A stretch of 64,000 bases of DNA from Microbulbifer sp. ALW1 (GCF_009903625.1 NZ_CP047569.1:454001-518000); one strand, 5' to 3'. Positions 19,240-29,448 are shown, counted from the stretch's first letter. Translations and numbers: made by a program. Notes: generated by a model from the letters alone, not told the origin.

Positions 19240-19263
19240 AATCTGATTACTTCTGTTACTGTG

Positions 19264-19290
19264 TTGCTCAAGGGCCGGGGTCGCTATACT
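19264..19290 (+). promoter_or_regulatory. Possible sigma70 promoter for lptM-lysA
   Basis: TTGCTC and TATACT are separated by 15 bases, 49 bases before lptM. The -10 box is good but the spacing is short, so this is a weak prediction. Confidence 0.3.
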
Positions 19291-19338
19291 AGCAGGCTTT
19301 TCCAGTCTTCTCGTCCCGCGTTGCGGCAGGAATTTTCG

Positions 19339-19590
19339 ATGCGCACACAACTGATTTCCGTGGCACTTCTGCTCACCTTTGCCGGGCTGGTCACCGCCTG
19401 TGGACAAAAGGGCCCACTCTATCTGCCCCAGGACCCCGCGCGCCCCGCAACCAGCGCCCCCGTTGCGCAGCCGCAGGGCTCGACGAATCCGACCCAGGCC
19501 GGCCAGGAGCAGCGCGAGCAAGACGAAAGCGAACAAAAAACCGACCAGCAACTTCAGCAATACACGGAAGCAGAAGCAGTAACCAAATGA
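19339..19590 (+). CDS. lptM: LPS translocon maturation chaperone LptM
   Basis: This 83-residue lipoprotein has a type II signal ending in GLVTACGQKGPLYLP, the signature of the LptM (YifL) family, which helps mature the LptDE complex. The rest is a Gln/Glu/Pro-rich tail. I chose ATG 19339 because it gives a proper lipoprotein signal. Its stop overlaps the lysA start by 4 bases. Confidence 0.9.
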   Translation: MRTQLISVALLLTFAGLVTACGQKGPLYLPQDPARPATSAPVAQPQGSTNPTQAGQEQREQDESEQKTDQQLQQYTEAEAVTK

Positions 19591-20840
19591 GTGAATTCCA
19601 CTACCAGCAGGGAAGCCTGTGGGCCGAGGGCGTAAACCTCGAGCAGATCGCCGAGCAGTTCGGCACTCCCACTTACGTCTACAGTCGCGCCCACTTCGAG
19701 CGCCAGTACCAGAGCTATGCCGACGCCCTTGGCGAGCACCCCGGGCTCATCTGTTATGCGGTCAAGGCCAACAGCAACCTCGGGATACTGTCGGTGCTGG
19801 CCCAGCTGGGTGCGGGTTTTGACATTGTATCCGCCGGCGAATTGGAGCGGGTACTGATGGCCGGCGGCGATCCCGCCAAGGTGGTGTTCTCCGGCGTCGG
19901 CAAAACCGCCGATGAAATGCGCCGCGCGCTGCAACTGGGGGTTCACTGCTTTAATGTGGAATCCGAAGCGGAACTGGATCGACTGGATGCGGTGGCGGCG
20001 GAGCTGGGCGTGATCGCGCCGGTGTCCCTGCGGGTAAACCCGGACGTGGATGCCAAGACCCACCCCTATATTTCCACCGGCCTCAAGGAAAACAAATTCG
20101 GCATTGCCATCGAGCGCGCCCCCGAGGTGTATCGCAAGGTGGCGGCCTCGGCGAACCTGAACGCCGTCGGCGTGGACTGCCATATCGGCTCCCAGTTGAC
20201 CGAAATCACCCCTTTCCTGGATGCGCTGGATCGCCTGCTGCTGCTGATCGACCAGCTCGCCGAAGACGGCACTGTGCTCAAGCACCTGGACCTGGGCGGT
20301 GGCCTGGGCGTGCGCTACCGCGGCGAAGAGCCGCCGGAAGTGAGCGATTACCTGGGCGCAGTTAAAGAAAAGCTCGCCGGGCGCAACCTGGCACTGGTGC
20401 TGGAACCCGGCCGCTCGATTTCCGCCAACGGCGGCGCTCTGCTGACCCGGGTGGAATTCCTCAAGCGCACCGAAGAGCACAACTTTGCCATCGTCGACGC
20501 GGCCATGAACGACAACCTGCGCCCGGCCCTGTACCAGGCCTGGCAGGATATCGTCGCGGTGACCCCGAGCAATGGCGAAACCGAGAGCTGGGACATCGTC
20601 GGCCCGGTGTGTGAAACCGGCGACTTTCTCGGCAAGCACCGCCCGCTGGCGCTGGAGCAAGGACAACTGTTGGCGATGCTGTCTGCCGGCGCCTACGGTT
20701 TCACCATGAGTTCCAACTACAACTCCCGTACCCGCGCCGCAGAGGTGCTGGTGGACGGCGACAAAACCTATCTGGTGCGGGCCCGCGAAACCTTCGCGGA
20801 TCTGGTGCGCGGGGAATCCCCGGTACCGGCCAGGGATTGA
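19587..20840 (+). CDS. lysA: Diaminopimelate decarboxylase LysA
   Basis: This 417-residue PLP enzyme makes lysine from meso-diaminopimelate. The PLP lysine lies in [13 protein letters not shown], the [12 protein letters not shown] and GGGLGVRY motifs follow, and the active-site Cys is in [11 protein letters not shown]. It overlaps lptM by four bases and is followed directly by dapF, the standard gammaproteobacterial arrangement. Confidence 0.97.
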   Translation: MSEFHYQQGSLWAEGVNLEQIAEQFGTPTYVYSRAHFERQYQSYADALGEHPGLICYAVKANSNLGILSVLAQLGAGFDIVSAGELERVLMAGGDPAKVVFSGVGKTADEMRRALQLGVHCFNVESEAELDRLDAVAAELGVIAPVSLRVNPDVDAKTHPYISTGLKENKFGIAIERAPEVYRKVAASANLNAVGVDCHIGSQLTEITPFLDALDRLLLLIDQLAEDGTVLKHLDLGGGLGVRYRGEEPPEVSDYLGAVKEKLAGRNLALVLEPGRSISANGGALLTRVEFLKRTEEHNFAIVDAAMNDNLRPALYQAWQDIVAVTPSNGETESWDIVGPVCETGDFLGKHRPLALEQGQLLAMLSAGAYGFTMSSNYNSRTRAAEVLVDGDKTYLVRARETFADLVRGESPVPARD

Positions 20841-20854
20841 GTGGAAAAAACGGA

Positions 20855-21685
20855 ATGCGCCTGAAATTCACCAAAATGCACGGGCTCGGCAATGACTTTG
20901 TCATGCTCGACGCCATCACCCAGCGGGTCAAACTGTCGCCGGAGCGGGTGCGCCAGATCGCCGACCGCCATACCGGCATCGGCTGTGACCAGCTGCTGCT
21001 GGTGGAGGCGCCGCGGGATCCGGACGTGGATTTCCGCTACCGCATTTACAACTCCGATGGCAGCGAAGTGGAAAACTGCGGCAATGGCGCCCGCTGTTTT
21101 GCCCGCTTCGTACGCGAGCGGCGCCTGACCAGCAAGGAGAACATCCTGGTGGAAACCGCCGCTGGCATTCTCGAACTGAAGGTCCAGGATGGCGATCTGG
21201 TGAGTGTGGATATGGGCGCACCGATACTGGATCCGCAAAAAGTCCCGTTCGACGCTGATATTCAGGCCGAGTCTTACCCCCTGCAGGTAGACGGCGAGAC
21301 CTATACCATCGGTGCTGTGTCCATGGGCAACCCGCACGCGGTGCTGCTGGTGGAAGATGTGGACACCGCCCCGGTGGAGTCCCTGGGCGCGGCCATCGAG
21401 TGCCACCCGCGCTTCCCGCAAAAAGTAAATGTGGGCTTTCTGCAGATCCAGGACAGAAAGACCGCCCGCCTGCGCGTGTTTGAGCGCGGCGTCGGCGAAA
21501 CCCGCGCCTGCGGTACCGGCGCCTGCGGTGCCATGGTGGCCGCACGTCTGCGCGGCCTGGTGGATGAAGAGCTGCAGATCACCCTGCCCGGCGGCACCCT
21601 GACGATCCACTGGCCGGGGCCCGGCGAGCCGGTTACCATGACCGGACCCGCAACCGCGGTATATCACGGACAGATAGTGCTCTGA
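20855..21685 (+). CDS. dapF: Diaminopimelate epimerase DapF
   Basis: This 276-residue epimerase converts LL- to meso-diaminopimelate. Both catalytic cysteines are seen: one in [12 protein letters not shown] and one in [14 protein letters not shown] start at ATG 20855 ([15 protein letters not shown]), which matches the family; a TTG at 20837 overlapping the lysA stop is less likely. Confidence 0.97.
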   Translation: MRLKFTKMHGLGNDFVMLDAITQRVKLSPERVRQIADRHTGIGCDQLLLVEAPRDPDVDFRYRIYNSDGSEVENCGNGARCFARFVRERRLTSKENILVETAAGILELKVQDGDLVSVDMGAPILDPQKVPFDADIQAESYPLQVDGETYTIGAVSMGNPHAVLLVEDVDTAPVESLGAAIECHPRFPQKVNVGFLQIQDRKTARLRVFERGVGETRACGTGACGAMVAARLRGLVDEELQITLPGGTLTIHWPGPGEPVTMTGPATAVYHGQIVL

Positions 21686-21763
21686 CAAAAACTCCCGGGC
21701 TCAGCGATACCACCACAGGGCATCGCCCGCAGCAGCCGACGGGATCAGCCGGTGGAAATGACA

Positions 21764-22525
21764 ATGACCGACCACAGCGACGCAACCCTGATCGACAGCA
21801 CCGTCGAGGCCAACCTGGAAAAACAGGTAGCCGCCGACAGTGAAAACCAGCGTAACAAAAAGCTGCTGGCGCGACAGGTGGCCCGCTACCTGATCCAGAA
21901 TCCCACCTTCTTTGCCGAAAATATGGAGCTGCTGGAAACCATCCAGCTGCCAAAGGAAAACGGCAAGACGGTGTCGCTGATGACCCACCAGACCAACCTG
22001 CTGCGCGAGCGCAATATCGAAATGCGCCAGCGCCTCGACCAGCTGCTGCAAAACGCCCGCGACAACGACCAGCTGTTCCTGAGCAGCCGCCGGCTGGTAC
22101 TGGCACTGCTGGAATCCCGCACCGTCGCCGAGGCCGGTAAGGCACTGCTGACCAGCTTCCAGCAGGAGTTCAAAGTCGAAGTCACCGCACTCACCCTGTT
22201 CGGCCCCCTGCCGGGTTCCGGCAAGTATCTGGGCGATGTGCGCAGCAGCTCCCGCAGCAGTGCGGAAACTTCCATCGGCTCAATACTGCGCAACGGTCGC
22301 ACCGTCTGCGGCACCCTGCGCCCCACCGAAACCGCCTACCTGTTCGGCAAGGATGCGGACCGCGTCGCCTCCGCCGCAGTTGTGCCCCTGGCAAACCAGC
22401 TGGGTATTCTGGCAGTGGGTTCCAGCAACCCCAATCACTACCGCTCCAGCCTGGACACCCTGTTCCTGTCCTATATCGGCGAAATTCTCGAGCGGCTGCT
22501 GCCGGATCTGCTGGCGCGGAGCTGA
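21764..22525 (+). CDS. DUF484 family protein
   Basis: This ~253-residue GAF-like protein belongs to DUF484, normally encoded between dapF and xerC. A short N-terminal segment (ARYLIQNPTFFAEN) is family-typical, then a coiled region (LRERNIEMRQRLDQLLQ) and a GAF-like domain ending LFLSYIGEILERLLP. The function is unknown. GGTGGA upstream favours ATG 21764; 21752 (GTG) and 21758 are alternatives. Confidence 0.88.
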   Translation: MTDHSDATLIDSTVEANLEKQVAADSENQRNKKLLARQVARYLIQNPTFFAENMELLETIQLPKENGKTVSLMTHQTNLLRERNIEMRQRLDQLLQNARDNDQLFLSSRRLVLALLESRTVAEAGKALLTSFQQEFKVEVTALTLFGPLPGSGKYLGDVRSSSRSSAETSIGSILRNGRTVCGTLRPTETAYLFGKDADRVASAAVVPLANQLGILAVGSSNPNHYRSSLDTLFLSYIGEILERLLPDLLARS

Positions 22526-22531
22526 TCCCCG

Positions 22532-23458
22532 GTGCAGCTGACGGCAGCAACGGACGCCTTTCTGCTGCACCTGCAGCACAAAAACCTGTCTGCCCATACC
22601 TTGAGCGCCTATCGCCGCGATCTGGAAAAGCTGCAACAGCTGGCGGACCAGGAGCAACTCGACGACCTGCGCCAACTGGATCAAATGCGCCTGCGCAGCT
22701 GGCTGGCGCAACTGCACCGCGGTGGCCTCTCTCCCAAAAGTCTGCAGCGCTGGCTATCGGCAGTGCGCACCCTGCTGCGCTATTGCATGCGTGAAGGCTG
22801 GCTGCCGGCAAATGTGGCGGAAGGCCTGCGTGCGCCCAAGGCGGAAAAGAAGCTGCCCAAGCTGCTGGATGTGGATGCCGCCGCGCAATTTGTGGAAAGC
22901 CCCAGGGAAGCGGGGGCAGAAAATACCAATGAACTGCTGAGCCTGCGCGACAGCGCCATCCTGGAACTCTTCTATAGCAGTGGACTGCGCCTTTCCGAGT
23001 TGACCGGCCTGAACTGGCAAGACCTGGACCTGAAAAGTGGCGAGGTCCGGGTCACGGGTAAAGGCGATAAAACCCGCCTGTTGCCCGTAGGCCGCTACGC
23101 GCGTGAGGCGCTGCACGCATGGCACCTGCAGGCTCCCCCGGCGCAGGCAGACAGCAAAGGGGCAGCCCCGGTGTTCACCACCGCCAAAGGCAAGCGTCTC
23201 AGCAACCGCGCAGTTCAGGCGCGCCTGGCCCACTGGGCCAGAAGCGGCGGCGCAGACCAGCGGGTACACCCGCACATGCTGCGGCACTCCTTCGCCAGCC
23301 ACATGCTGGAATCCAGCAGTGACCTGCGCGCAGTGCAGGAGCTGCTGGGCCACGCGGACATCAGCACCACCCAGATTTACACCCACCTGGATTTCCAGCA
23401 CCTGTCCCGGGTCTACGACCAGGCACACCCGCGCGCGCAGACATCGGACGACGATTGA
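22532..23458 (+). CDS. xerC: Site-specific tyrosine recombinase XerC
   Basis: This 308-residue recombinase resolves chromosome dimers at dif together with XerD. Catalytic residues are all present: Arg153 (SGLRLSEL), Lys177 (TGKGDK), His248 and Arg251 (HPHMLRHSF), His274 (LLGHADIS) and Tyr283 (QIYTHLD). The start is GTG 22532 with GGAG upstream. It is the housekeeping XerC by context (dapF-DUF484-xerC), not an integron integrase. Confidence 0.95.
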   Translation: MQLTAATDAFLLHLQHKNLSAHTLSAYRRDLEKLQQLADQEQLDDLRQLDQMRLRSWLAQLHRGGLSPKSLQRWLSAVRTLLRYCMREGWLPANVAEGLRAPKAEKKLPKLLDVDAAAQFVESPREAGAENTNELLSLRDSAILELFYSSGLRLSELTGLNWQDLDLKSGEVRVTGKGDKTRLLPVGRYAREALHAWHLQAPPAQADSKGAAPVFTTAKGKRLSNRAVQARLAHWARSGGADQRVHPHMLRHSFASHMLESSSDLRAVQELLGHADISTTQIYTHLDFQHLSRVYDQAHPRAQTSDDD

Positions 23459-23553
23459 TACGGTAACCGGGTAGCGGCCTAAAGCGGCGAGCGGGGAATG
23501 CGCCAGATGGGGCGGGAGGAGTCGGCAGGAATGGAATTGAACAGAATTGCTTG

Positions 23554-23624
23554 AAACTGGACCCCGGCCGGAACCGGGGGACGCTTCAATTGCCGTCATG
23601 CCGGCGGCTGCCGGCATCCAGTTT
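23554..23624. repeat. Compound inverted repeat between xerC and the sutA-like gene
   Basis: AAACTGGA at 23554-23561 and TCCAGTTT at 23617-23624 form outer arms around two small GC-rich hairpins (CCCCGG/CCGGGG and TGCCGGC/GCCGGCA). The layout resembles the dispersed CTGGAT-CCGGC palindromes common in proteobacterial intergenic regions. It may also end the convergent xerC and sutA-like transcripts. Confidence 0.65.
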
Positions 23625-23643
23625 TACCTCTTGGTCCAGTCCA

Positions 23644-23856
23644 CTAGATGGGCCGACTGCCGTACTTCGGCTGCGGCTTGCGTGGTGGGTCTGCAGTGAC
23701 TTCCGGTGCTATCTCGTTGATGGCACCGCCCTGGGCGAGGAAGGCCTCGACCTCGGAACTCAGTTGACTGCGGGCCCGCTGACGGGAGGTAATAGTGCGC
23801 TCTTCGCTAAACTCATCCGAGTCTTTTGCTCGAGCGCTGGACTGATCGTCTTTCAT
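23644..23856 (-). CDS. SutA-like RNA polymerase-associated regulator
   Basis: This 70-residue protein has an acidic, disordered N terminus, a short helical region (SSEVEAFLAQGGAINEI) and the C-terminal motif VTADPPRKPQPKYGSRPI. From memory the C-terminal motif matches Pseudomonas SutA, which binds RNA polymerase and modulates transcription in slow growth. The N-terminal acidic tail is shorter than in Pseudomonas. The gene is monocistronic, convergent with xerC. Confidence 0.75.
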   Translation of the reverse strand: MKDDQSSARAKDSDEFSEERTITSRQRARSQLSSEVEAFLAQGGAINEIAPEVTADPPRKPQPKYGSRPI

Positions 23857-24232
23857 GTTGATTTACCCTGTAACTTGATACCCCTGTTACAGAGGGAATA
23901 CCCCTGCTGCCGCTACCGTCTCCCGGAAAACGCCGTTTAGTCCCGGCCGATTTATTCGGGCGATCCTTCATTGCCATGATGGCAACACAGAATCTGCAAA
24001 TAAATTCCGCCGGGCAGAAACTTTCCTGCGGCGAAATATTTATAGGCAGTGTCCAAGCAGCCTGCCAGAAAAGGTTCCCGTATTTGGTAGAGTTTTTTCA
24101 GCCGGTTTTAGGCCAATTTATTGCTGTTGGTTATGCTTTTTTTCCCGCCAGGGTTTTGAACGCCATCACGTCGCCCAAAGCATTCCGATGCCATTCGAAC
24201 AAAAAACCTCCGCACAAATTTTTTACGGGCAC
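23857..24232. other. Intergenic region upstream of the sutA-like gene
   Basis: This stretch between the sutA-like gene and the terminator of the amtB operon is richer in A and T than its neighbours. I see no coding sequence with good family features. It should hold the promoter of the sutA-like gene, but I cannot place a convincing -35/-10 pair. Confidence 0.4.
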
Positions 24233-24258
24233 AAAAAAGCCCCGCAAGCGGGGCTTTG
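24233..24258 (-). terminator. Terminator of the torF-glnK-amtB-glnK operon
   Basis: AAAGCCCCGC and GCGGGGCTTT form a stem with a short loop, followed on the minus strand by a run of T residues. It lies just after the second glnK. Confidence 0.9.
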
Positions 24259-24282
24259 AAAACACTGTGTCGGATTCTTTGA

Positions 24283-24636
<354 letters not shown>

Positions 24637-24744
24637 TTATGTTTCTTGCGGGCACCGGCCCAGAACTGAATCGGCGCCGGAAGATTCTTGTTGCCGCCGG
24701 TTCCAGGGACAAGTCCTAAAACCCGGCGGCGATATTATGAGCGC

Positions 24745-26004
24745 TTATTTGCTCATAAATTCCGGATAAGCTTCCATTCCGCACTCGACCAAGTCAACAC
24801 CTTGCTGCTCTTCTTCTTCGCTGACGCGAATACCGGTGATCAGCTTGAGGGCAAACCAGACTGCGAAGGAGGCACCGAATACCCATACGAAGATGGTGGC
24901 AGCGCCGATCAGCTGGCCGCTGAAGGAAGAACCGTCGTTGGTAACCGGTACCAGCAGCAGACCCAGCAGACCAACTACACCGTGCACGGAGATGGCGCCA
25001 ACGGGATCATCGATCTTCAGCTTGTCCAGGCCAACGATGGAGAAGACCACCAGTACACCACCCAGGGCGCCGAACAGGGTTGCCTGCAGGGCAGTCGGCG
25101 TGGAGGGCTCAGCAGTGATGGCCACCAGGCCAGCCAGGGCGCCGTTCAGCAGCATGGTCAGGTCGGCTTTGCCGAACAGGATGCGACCGGTGATCAGTGC
25201 AGCAACGGCACCACCAGCGGCAGCGGCGTTGGTGTTCAGGAACACCATGGCTACGGAGTGTGCATTGGCAGCATCGCCCAGTTTCAGAACGGAACCGCCG
25301 TTGAAGCCGAACCAGCCCATCCACAGGATGAAGGTACCCAGGGTCGCCAGCGGCAGGTTGGCACCGGGGATGGCGTAGATTTCGCCATTCGGGCCGTATT
25401 TGCCTTTACGCGCGCCCAGTAGCAGTACGCCCGCCAGAGCAGCGGCAGCACCCGCCATGTGCACGATGCCGGAACCGGCGAAGTCGGAGAAGCCCAGGTC
25501 GCCCAGGTTGAACATGCCGAATACATCCGCACCGCCCCAGGTCCAGGAACCTTCCAGCGGGTAGATAACCCCGGTCATCACTACCGCGAACACCAGGAAG
25601 CTCCACAGCTTCATGCGCTCGGCAACAGCACCGGAAACGATGGACATGGCAGTTGCCACGAAGACCACCTGGAAGAAGAAGTCGGAAGCGCCGGAGTAAA
25701 CGGAGTCACCATCGAAACCGTTCTCTGCGGAACTCGCCAGAACGCCTTCGAGGTCAAACGCCTCGATACCGTTCAGCAACCAGCCACCGTCGTACATGAT
25801 CGCGTAACCGCTGATCAGGTACATGATGCTGGCAATGGCAAACAGCGCCACGTTTTTAGTCAGAATTTCCGTGGTGTTTTTGGAACGCACCAGGCCCGCT
25901 TCCAGCATGGCAAAGCCAGCTGCCATCCACATGACCAGTGCACCGCACACGAGGAAATAAAATGTATCAATTGCGTACTGCAACTGAAAAATTTGATTTT
26001 CCAT
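24745..26004 (-). CDS. amtB: Ammonium transporter AmtB
   Basis: This 419-residue channel has about 11 hydrophobic segments. Family motifs visible are the N-terminal FMAAGFAMLEAGLVRSKNT-type region (here WMAAGFAMLEAGLVRSKN), GGADVFGMFNLGDLGFSDFAGSG with HMAGAAAAL (first pore His region), and ISVHGVVGLLGLLLV with the second pore His. It lies between two P-II genes that would plug the channel when nitrogen is plentiful. Confidence 0.96.
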   Translation of the reverse strand: MENQIFQLQYAIDTFYFLVCGALVMWMAAGFAMLEAGLVRSKNTTEILTKNVALFAIASIMYLISGYAIMYDGGWLLNGIEAFDLEGVLASSAENGFDGDSVYSGASDFFFQVVFVATAMSIVSGAVAERMKLWSFLVFAVVMTGVIYPLEGSWTWGGADVFGMFNLGDLGFSDFAGSGIVHMAGAAAALAGVLLLGARKGKYGPNGEIYAIPGANLPLATLGTFILWMGWFGFNGGSVLKLGDAANAHSVAMVFLNTNAAAAGGAVAALITGRILFGKADLTMLLNGALAGLVAITAEPSTPTALQATLFGALGGVLVVFSIVGLDKLKIDDPVGAISVHGVVGLLGLLLVPVTNDGSSFSGQLIGAATIFVWVFGASFAVWFALKLITGIRVSEEEEQQGVDLVECGMEAYPEFMSK

Positions 26005-26095
26005 TTTTCGCTCCGTTTAACCCAAACTTTCCCGAGTCGCCCCGGCAGTTTTCTGTTTATTGATCAAAGAATCGTTTTAGCAATCTGTTCTGTTT

Positions 26096-26443
<348 letters not shown>

Positions 26444-26491
26444 CTACGATAAAGCCCACTCTGGGAGCGGGCTCGGTTAGTTATCCGGTTA

Positions 26492-27220
26492 TTACCAGCT
26501 GTAAGAAGCGCCGGCGAGTACGGTGGGCTCACACCAGTCGGTGAAGAAGCATTCTTCGTCACTGACATCGGTGCCCACCAGGGAGGCGCTCAGGGCCAGG
26601 CCACCGAACTCTTTACCGACGGACACTGAGTAGTCGATGTAGGAATCCGATCCATTCAGGAAGATTTCTTCATCAAACAGGTTCAGGCCGGCGCTCAGGT
26701 CGAGCGCGATATCGTTCGGCAGTGCGAAAGAGTAACCAGCACTCAGGTAGTAAAATTCACCGGCCTGGTACCAGTAGTCGTCAGAGTATGCGAAGCCAAC
26801 AGACGCATCGCCGAAGCTCAGGCTGCCGTACACTTCCTGGTAATCTTCATCCTGGTCGCTGCCGTGGTAGGCGTAGTAGATGTAGCCAACGTCGTAGCCA
26901 ACACCACCGGCGGTTTCACCCGCATAGCCGCCGTAGAAATCCTGCTCGAATTTGGTTTCATCGGCACCGTAGTTGAAGTCAACCTGGGAAGCCCAGGTAC
27001 CCAGGTAAACACCGTTACCCATATCCAGATCCACACCGCCCTGAATCGCAGGGCCGCTATCGGTCTGGGAAACACCGCGGAAGCGGTAGTCGCTGACGAC
27101 GCCTACATTGGCACTGAAGCTGGGACCAGAATCTGCCGCAGTAGCAGCGCTGGAGATCGCCATCGCCAGTAAACTTCCTGATACAGCGGCGGCAATTTTA
27201 TTATTCAATTTGATTCCCAC
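26492..27220 (-). CDS. TorF family outer-membrane protein (putative porin)
   Basis: This 242-residue protein has a signal peptide (AAAVSGSLLAMAISSAATAA) and a beta-barrel of the TorF/TIGR02001 family: FSANVGVVSDYRFRGVSQTD at the start, alternating Tyr/Gly-rich strands and a C-terminal SYSW ending in an aromatic residue, as in outer-membrane barrels. The same family is often placed before glnK-amtB. It may carry ammonium or small nitrogen compounds; that role is inference. Confidence 0.85.
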   Translation of the reverse strand: MGIKLNNKIAAAVSGSLLAMAISSAATAADSGPSFSANVGVVSDYRFRGVSQTDSGPAIQGGVDLDMGNGVYLGTWASQVDFNYGADETKFEQDFYGGYAGETAGGVGYDVGYIYYAYHGSDQDEDYQEVYGSLSFGDASVGFAYSDDYWYQAGEFYYLSAGYSFALPNDIALDLSAGLNLFDEEIFLNGSDSYIDYSVSVGKEFGGLALSASLVGTDVSDEECFFTDWCEPTVLAGASYSW

Positions 27221-27379
27221 TTTTTGGTTCTCCTAGATCTCTGTGTGAAATGCTCGTCATTTATTTTTGTAAGCGGCTCCGACTTCGCCGGGGACACGGC
27301 ACTCGCCGCGTTCGCCCAGGCACTTCACTGAAGACCTATCCCCTGCCGTCATTGCCAGGGCGATTCGCATCACACTACT

Positions 27380-27395
27380 TGCAGAGTTAGTGCCA
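27380..27395 (-). promoter_or_regulatory. Sigma54 promoter of the torF-glnK-amtB operon
   Basis: On the minus strand the sequence TGGCACTAACTCTGCA has GG and GC separated by exactly 10 bases and matches the -24/-12 consensus TGGCAC-N5-TTGCA almost fully. It lies about 160 bases before the TorF start. Confidence 0.75.
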
Positions 27396-27496
27396 ACTTT
27401 TGAAAGAGATTGGAAAATCAAAGGGTTAGCGCGAAATACGGGGGTTTTCACGGCCTTTTTGACCGAGCGCCCACAATCGCTGCGCAAAAACAGTGC

Positions 27497-27511
27497 GCAC
27501 CAAAATGGAAC
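27497..27511 (-). promoter_or_regulatory. NtrC-type binding site
   Basis: GCACC-AAAA-TGGAAC resembles the NtrC dyad GCACC-N4-TGGTGC with the right spacing. It lies about 100-110 bases upstream of the sigma54 promoter, the usual enhancer distance. Two more GCACC half-sites are nearby (27514 and 27527). Confidence 0.55.
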
Positions 27512-27653
27512 CCGCACCGCAATCGGGCACCGGATGATTGGGAATGGAGCCTGCGAACCAAGACGGAGCATGACTTTTACGCCTTGGTGGCAAATACCGG
27601 CTGCGGTACTATTTGCCGCTACAGAAATCGAATTTTTTAGTGGAGAATTGCGC

Positions 27654-27878
27654 TTGGCCGCGGATAAATTGCAACAGTTATTAAGTGAGCTGCAACAACA
27701 GGGGGCAGTAATCAGCAGTGACCTGCGCGACGCTTTGGAAGTCGCGATGGGCAAGCTGCCACTGGTCAGCCAGCGGGAATTTGACCTGCAGGCTGCCAAA
27801 CTGGCGCGTGCCGAGGAAAAGCTCGCGCAGCTGGAGCAGCAGATCAAGGATCTGGAGGAGCGCCTCAGCGCCCAGTAA
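27654..27878 (+). CDS. ubiK: Ubiquinone biosynthesis accessory factor UbiK
   Basis: This 74-residue protein matches the UbiK (YqiC/BMFP) family: a short helix (ADKLQQLLSELQQQGAV), then DALEVAMGKLPLVSQREFDLQ and a C-terminal coiled coil (LARAEEKLAQLEQQIKDLEERL). UbiK forms a trimeric coiled coil and assists UbiJ and other Ubi proteins at the membrane. The start is a TTG with GGAGA 7 bases upstream; no ATG fits. The comM gene follows. Confidence 0.85.
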   Translation: MAADKLQQLLSELQQQGAVISSDLRDALEVAMGKLPLVSQREFDLQAAKLARAEEKLAQLEQQIKDLEERLSAQ

Positions 27879-27957
27879 GCGCTCGCGCGACAGGGCAAGT
27901 CGGCCCCAAATCGACATCACACAGAACGTCAGGAAAGACCGTTTTTCAGGGAAGAAA

Positions 27958-29448
27958 ATGAGCCTATCCATTACCTACGCCCGTGCCCAGCTGGGCATAC
28001 AGGCACCCCTGGTGACCGTGGAAACCCACCTCGCCAATGGATTGCCCGCATTCAATATTGTCGGCTTGCCAGAGGCCGCGGTGCGCGAGAGTCGCGACCG
28101 GGTGCGCAGCGCCATCGTCAACAGCCACTTCGAGTTCCCCCAGCGGCGCATTACCGTGAATCTTGCTCCCGCCGACCTGCCCAAGGCCGGCGGGCGCTAC
28201 GATCTCGCCATCGCCCTCGGCATCCTCGCCGCTTCCGGGCAGGTGCCGGGAGATGCCCTGGGGCACTACGAGTTTATCGGTGAGCTGGCGCTATCCGGCA
28301 GCCTGCGCCCGATTCCCGGCGCCCTGCCCGCCGCCATCGCCTGTCGCGACAGCGGCCGCACCCTGGTTACTGCCATTGAATCCAGCGCCGAGGCCGCGCT
28401 GATCGATACCCCGGTGAAATCCGCCACTTCACTGCTGCAGGTGTGCGCACAACTGCACGGTCGCGAACCCCTGCCGGATGCCCAGCAATCGACCGAGCAG
28501 GAAACGGTGGTGTGCGCGGATCTGGCCGACGTGCGCGGGCAGCTGAAGGCCCGCCGTGCACTCGAGGTGGCCGCCGGTGGAAACCACAATCTTTTGTTTT
28601 ACGGGCCACCGGGTACCGGCAAAACCATGCTCGCCAGCCGGCTGCCCGGCATACTGCCGCCGCTGACCGAGAAAGAGCTGGTGGAAGTGGCCGCACTCTA
28701 TTCCAGCGCCGGTCTCTCGCGTATCCGCCAGCGCCCCTTTCGCGCCCCGCACCACTCCGCCTCCCCCACCGCGCTCGTCGGCGGCGGCAGTAATCCGCGT
28801 CCCGGGGAAATCAGCCTGGCCCACCGCGGCGTGCTGTTTCTGGATGAAATGCCGGAGTTCCCGCGCTCGGCGCTGGAGATACTCCGCGAGCCGCTGGAAA
28901 ACGGTGAGGTGCGCATTTCCCGCGCCCGTGCCCAGGTCACCTTCCCGGCTAACTTTCAACTGGTTGCCGCCATGAACCCCTGTCCCTGTGGCTACCTGGG
29001 AGAAACCCGCTGCCGCTGCACTCCGGACCAGATTGATCGCTACCGCAACAAGCTCTCCGGGCCGCTGCTGGATCGCATCGACATGCAGGTGGAGGTGTCC
29101 AGCATGAGTGCCAGCCAGCTGCAGGATTCACCGCCGGGGGAAAGCTCCGACACGGTGCGCGAACGGGTAGTTCGCGCGCGGGAAATCCAGTTGCAGCGAC
29201 AGGGAAAAATCAACGGCGACTTGCAGGGTAGCGAGCTGGACGCGTTCTGCCGCCTGGGTAATCAGGAAGCGGCGCTACTGCGCGCCTCGGTGGAAAAGCT
29301 CGGCTTGTCTGCGCGCAGTTACCACCGGGTATTGAAAGTGGCGCGCACACTGGCGGATTTGAGTGGACAGGAACACATCGGCACGGCACAGATTGCCGAG
29401 GCGCTGGCCTATCGCAATCTGGATCGCAAAAGCGTCATGCCGGCGTAG
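27958..29448 (+). CDS. comM: ComM/YifB family Mg-chelatase-like AAA+ ATPase
   Basis: This 496-residue hexameric helicase promotes branch migration during natural transformation. It has the N-terminal YifB domain (ITYARAQLGIQAPLVTVE), Walker A GPPGTGKT near residue 216, the central AAA+ region with GEISLAHRGVLFLDEMPEF, a zinc-like MNPCPCG..RCRC cluster near residue 339 and the Mg-chelatase C domain (SARSYHRVLKVARTLADL). Start ATG 27958 gives the family N terminus. Confidence 0.95.
   Translation: MSLSITYARAQLGIQAPLVTVETHLANGLPAFNIVGLPEAAVRESRDRVRSAIVNSHFEFPQRRITVNLAPADLPKAGGRYDLAIALGILAASGQVPGDALGHYEFIGELALSGSLRPIPGALPAAIACRDSGRTLVTAIESSAEAALIDTPVKSATSLLQVCAQLHGREPLPDAQQSTEQETVVCADLADVRGQLKARRALEVAAGGNHNLLFYGPPGTGKTMLASRLPGILPPLTEKELVEVAALYSSAGLSRIRQRPFRAPHHSASPTALVGGGSNPRPGEISLAHRGVLFLDEMPEFPRSALEILREPLENGEVRISRARAQVTFPANFQLVAAMNPCPCGYLGETRCRCTPDQIDRYRNKLSGPLLDRIDMQVEVSSMSASQLQDSPPGESSDTVRERVVRAREIQLQRQGKINGDLQGSELDAFCRLGNQEAALLRASVEKLGLSARSYHRVLKVARTLADLSGQEHIGTAQIAEALAYRNLDRKSVMPA

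Noticed and set aside
20837..20857. A TTG start for dapF overlapping the lysA stop
   Set aside because: The ATG at 20855 gives the exact conserved DapF N terminus; the upstream codons add residues not seen in the family.
22532..23458. The tyrosine recombinase as a possible integron integrase for the cassette array
   Set aside because: Its context (dapF-DUF484-xerC) and sequence match the housekeeping XerC; it is 16 kb from the array and lacks the IntI-specific insertion as far as I can see.
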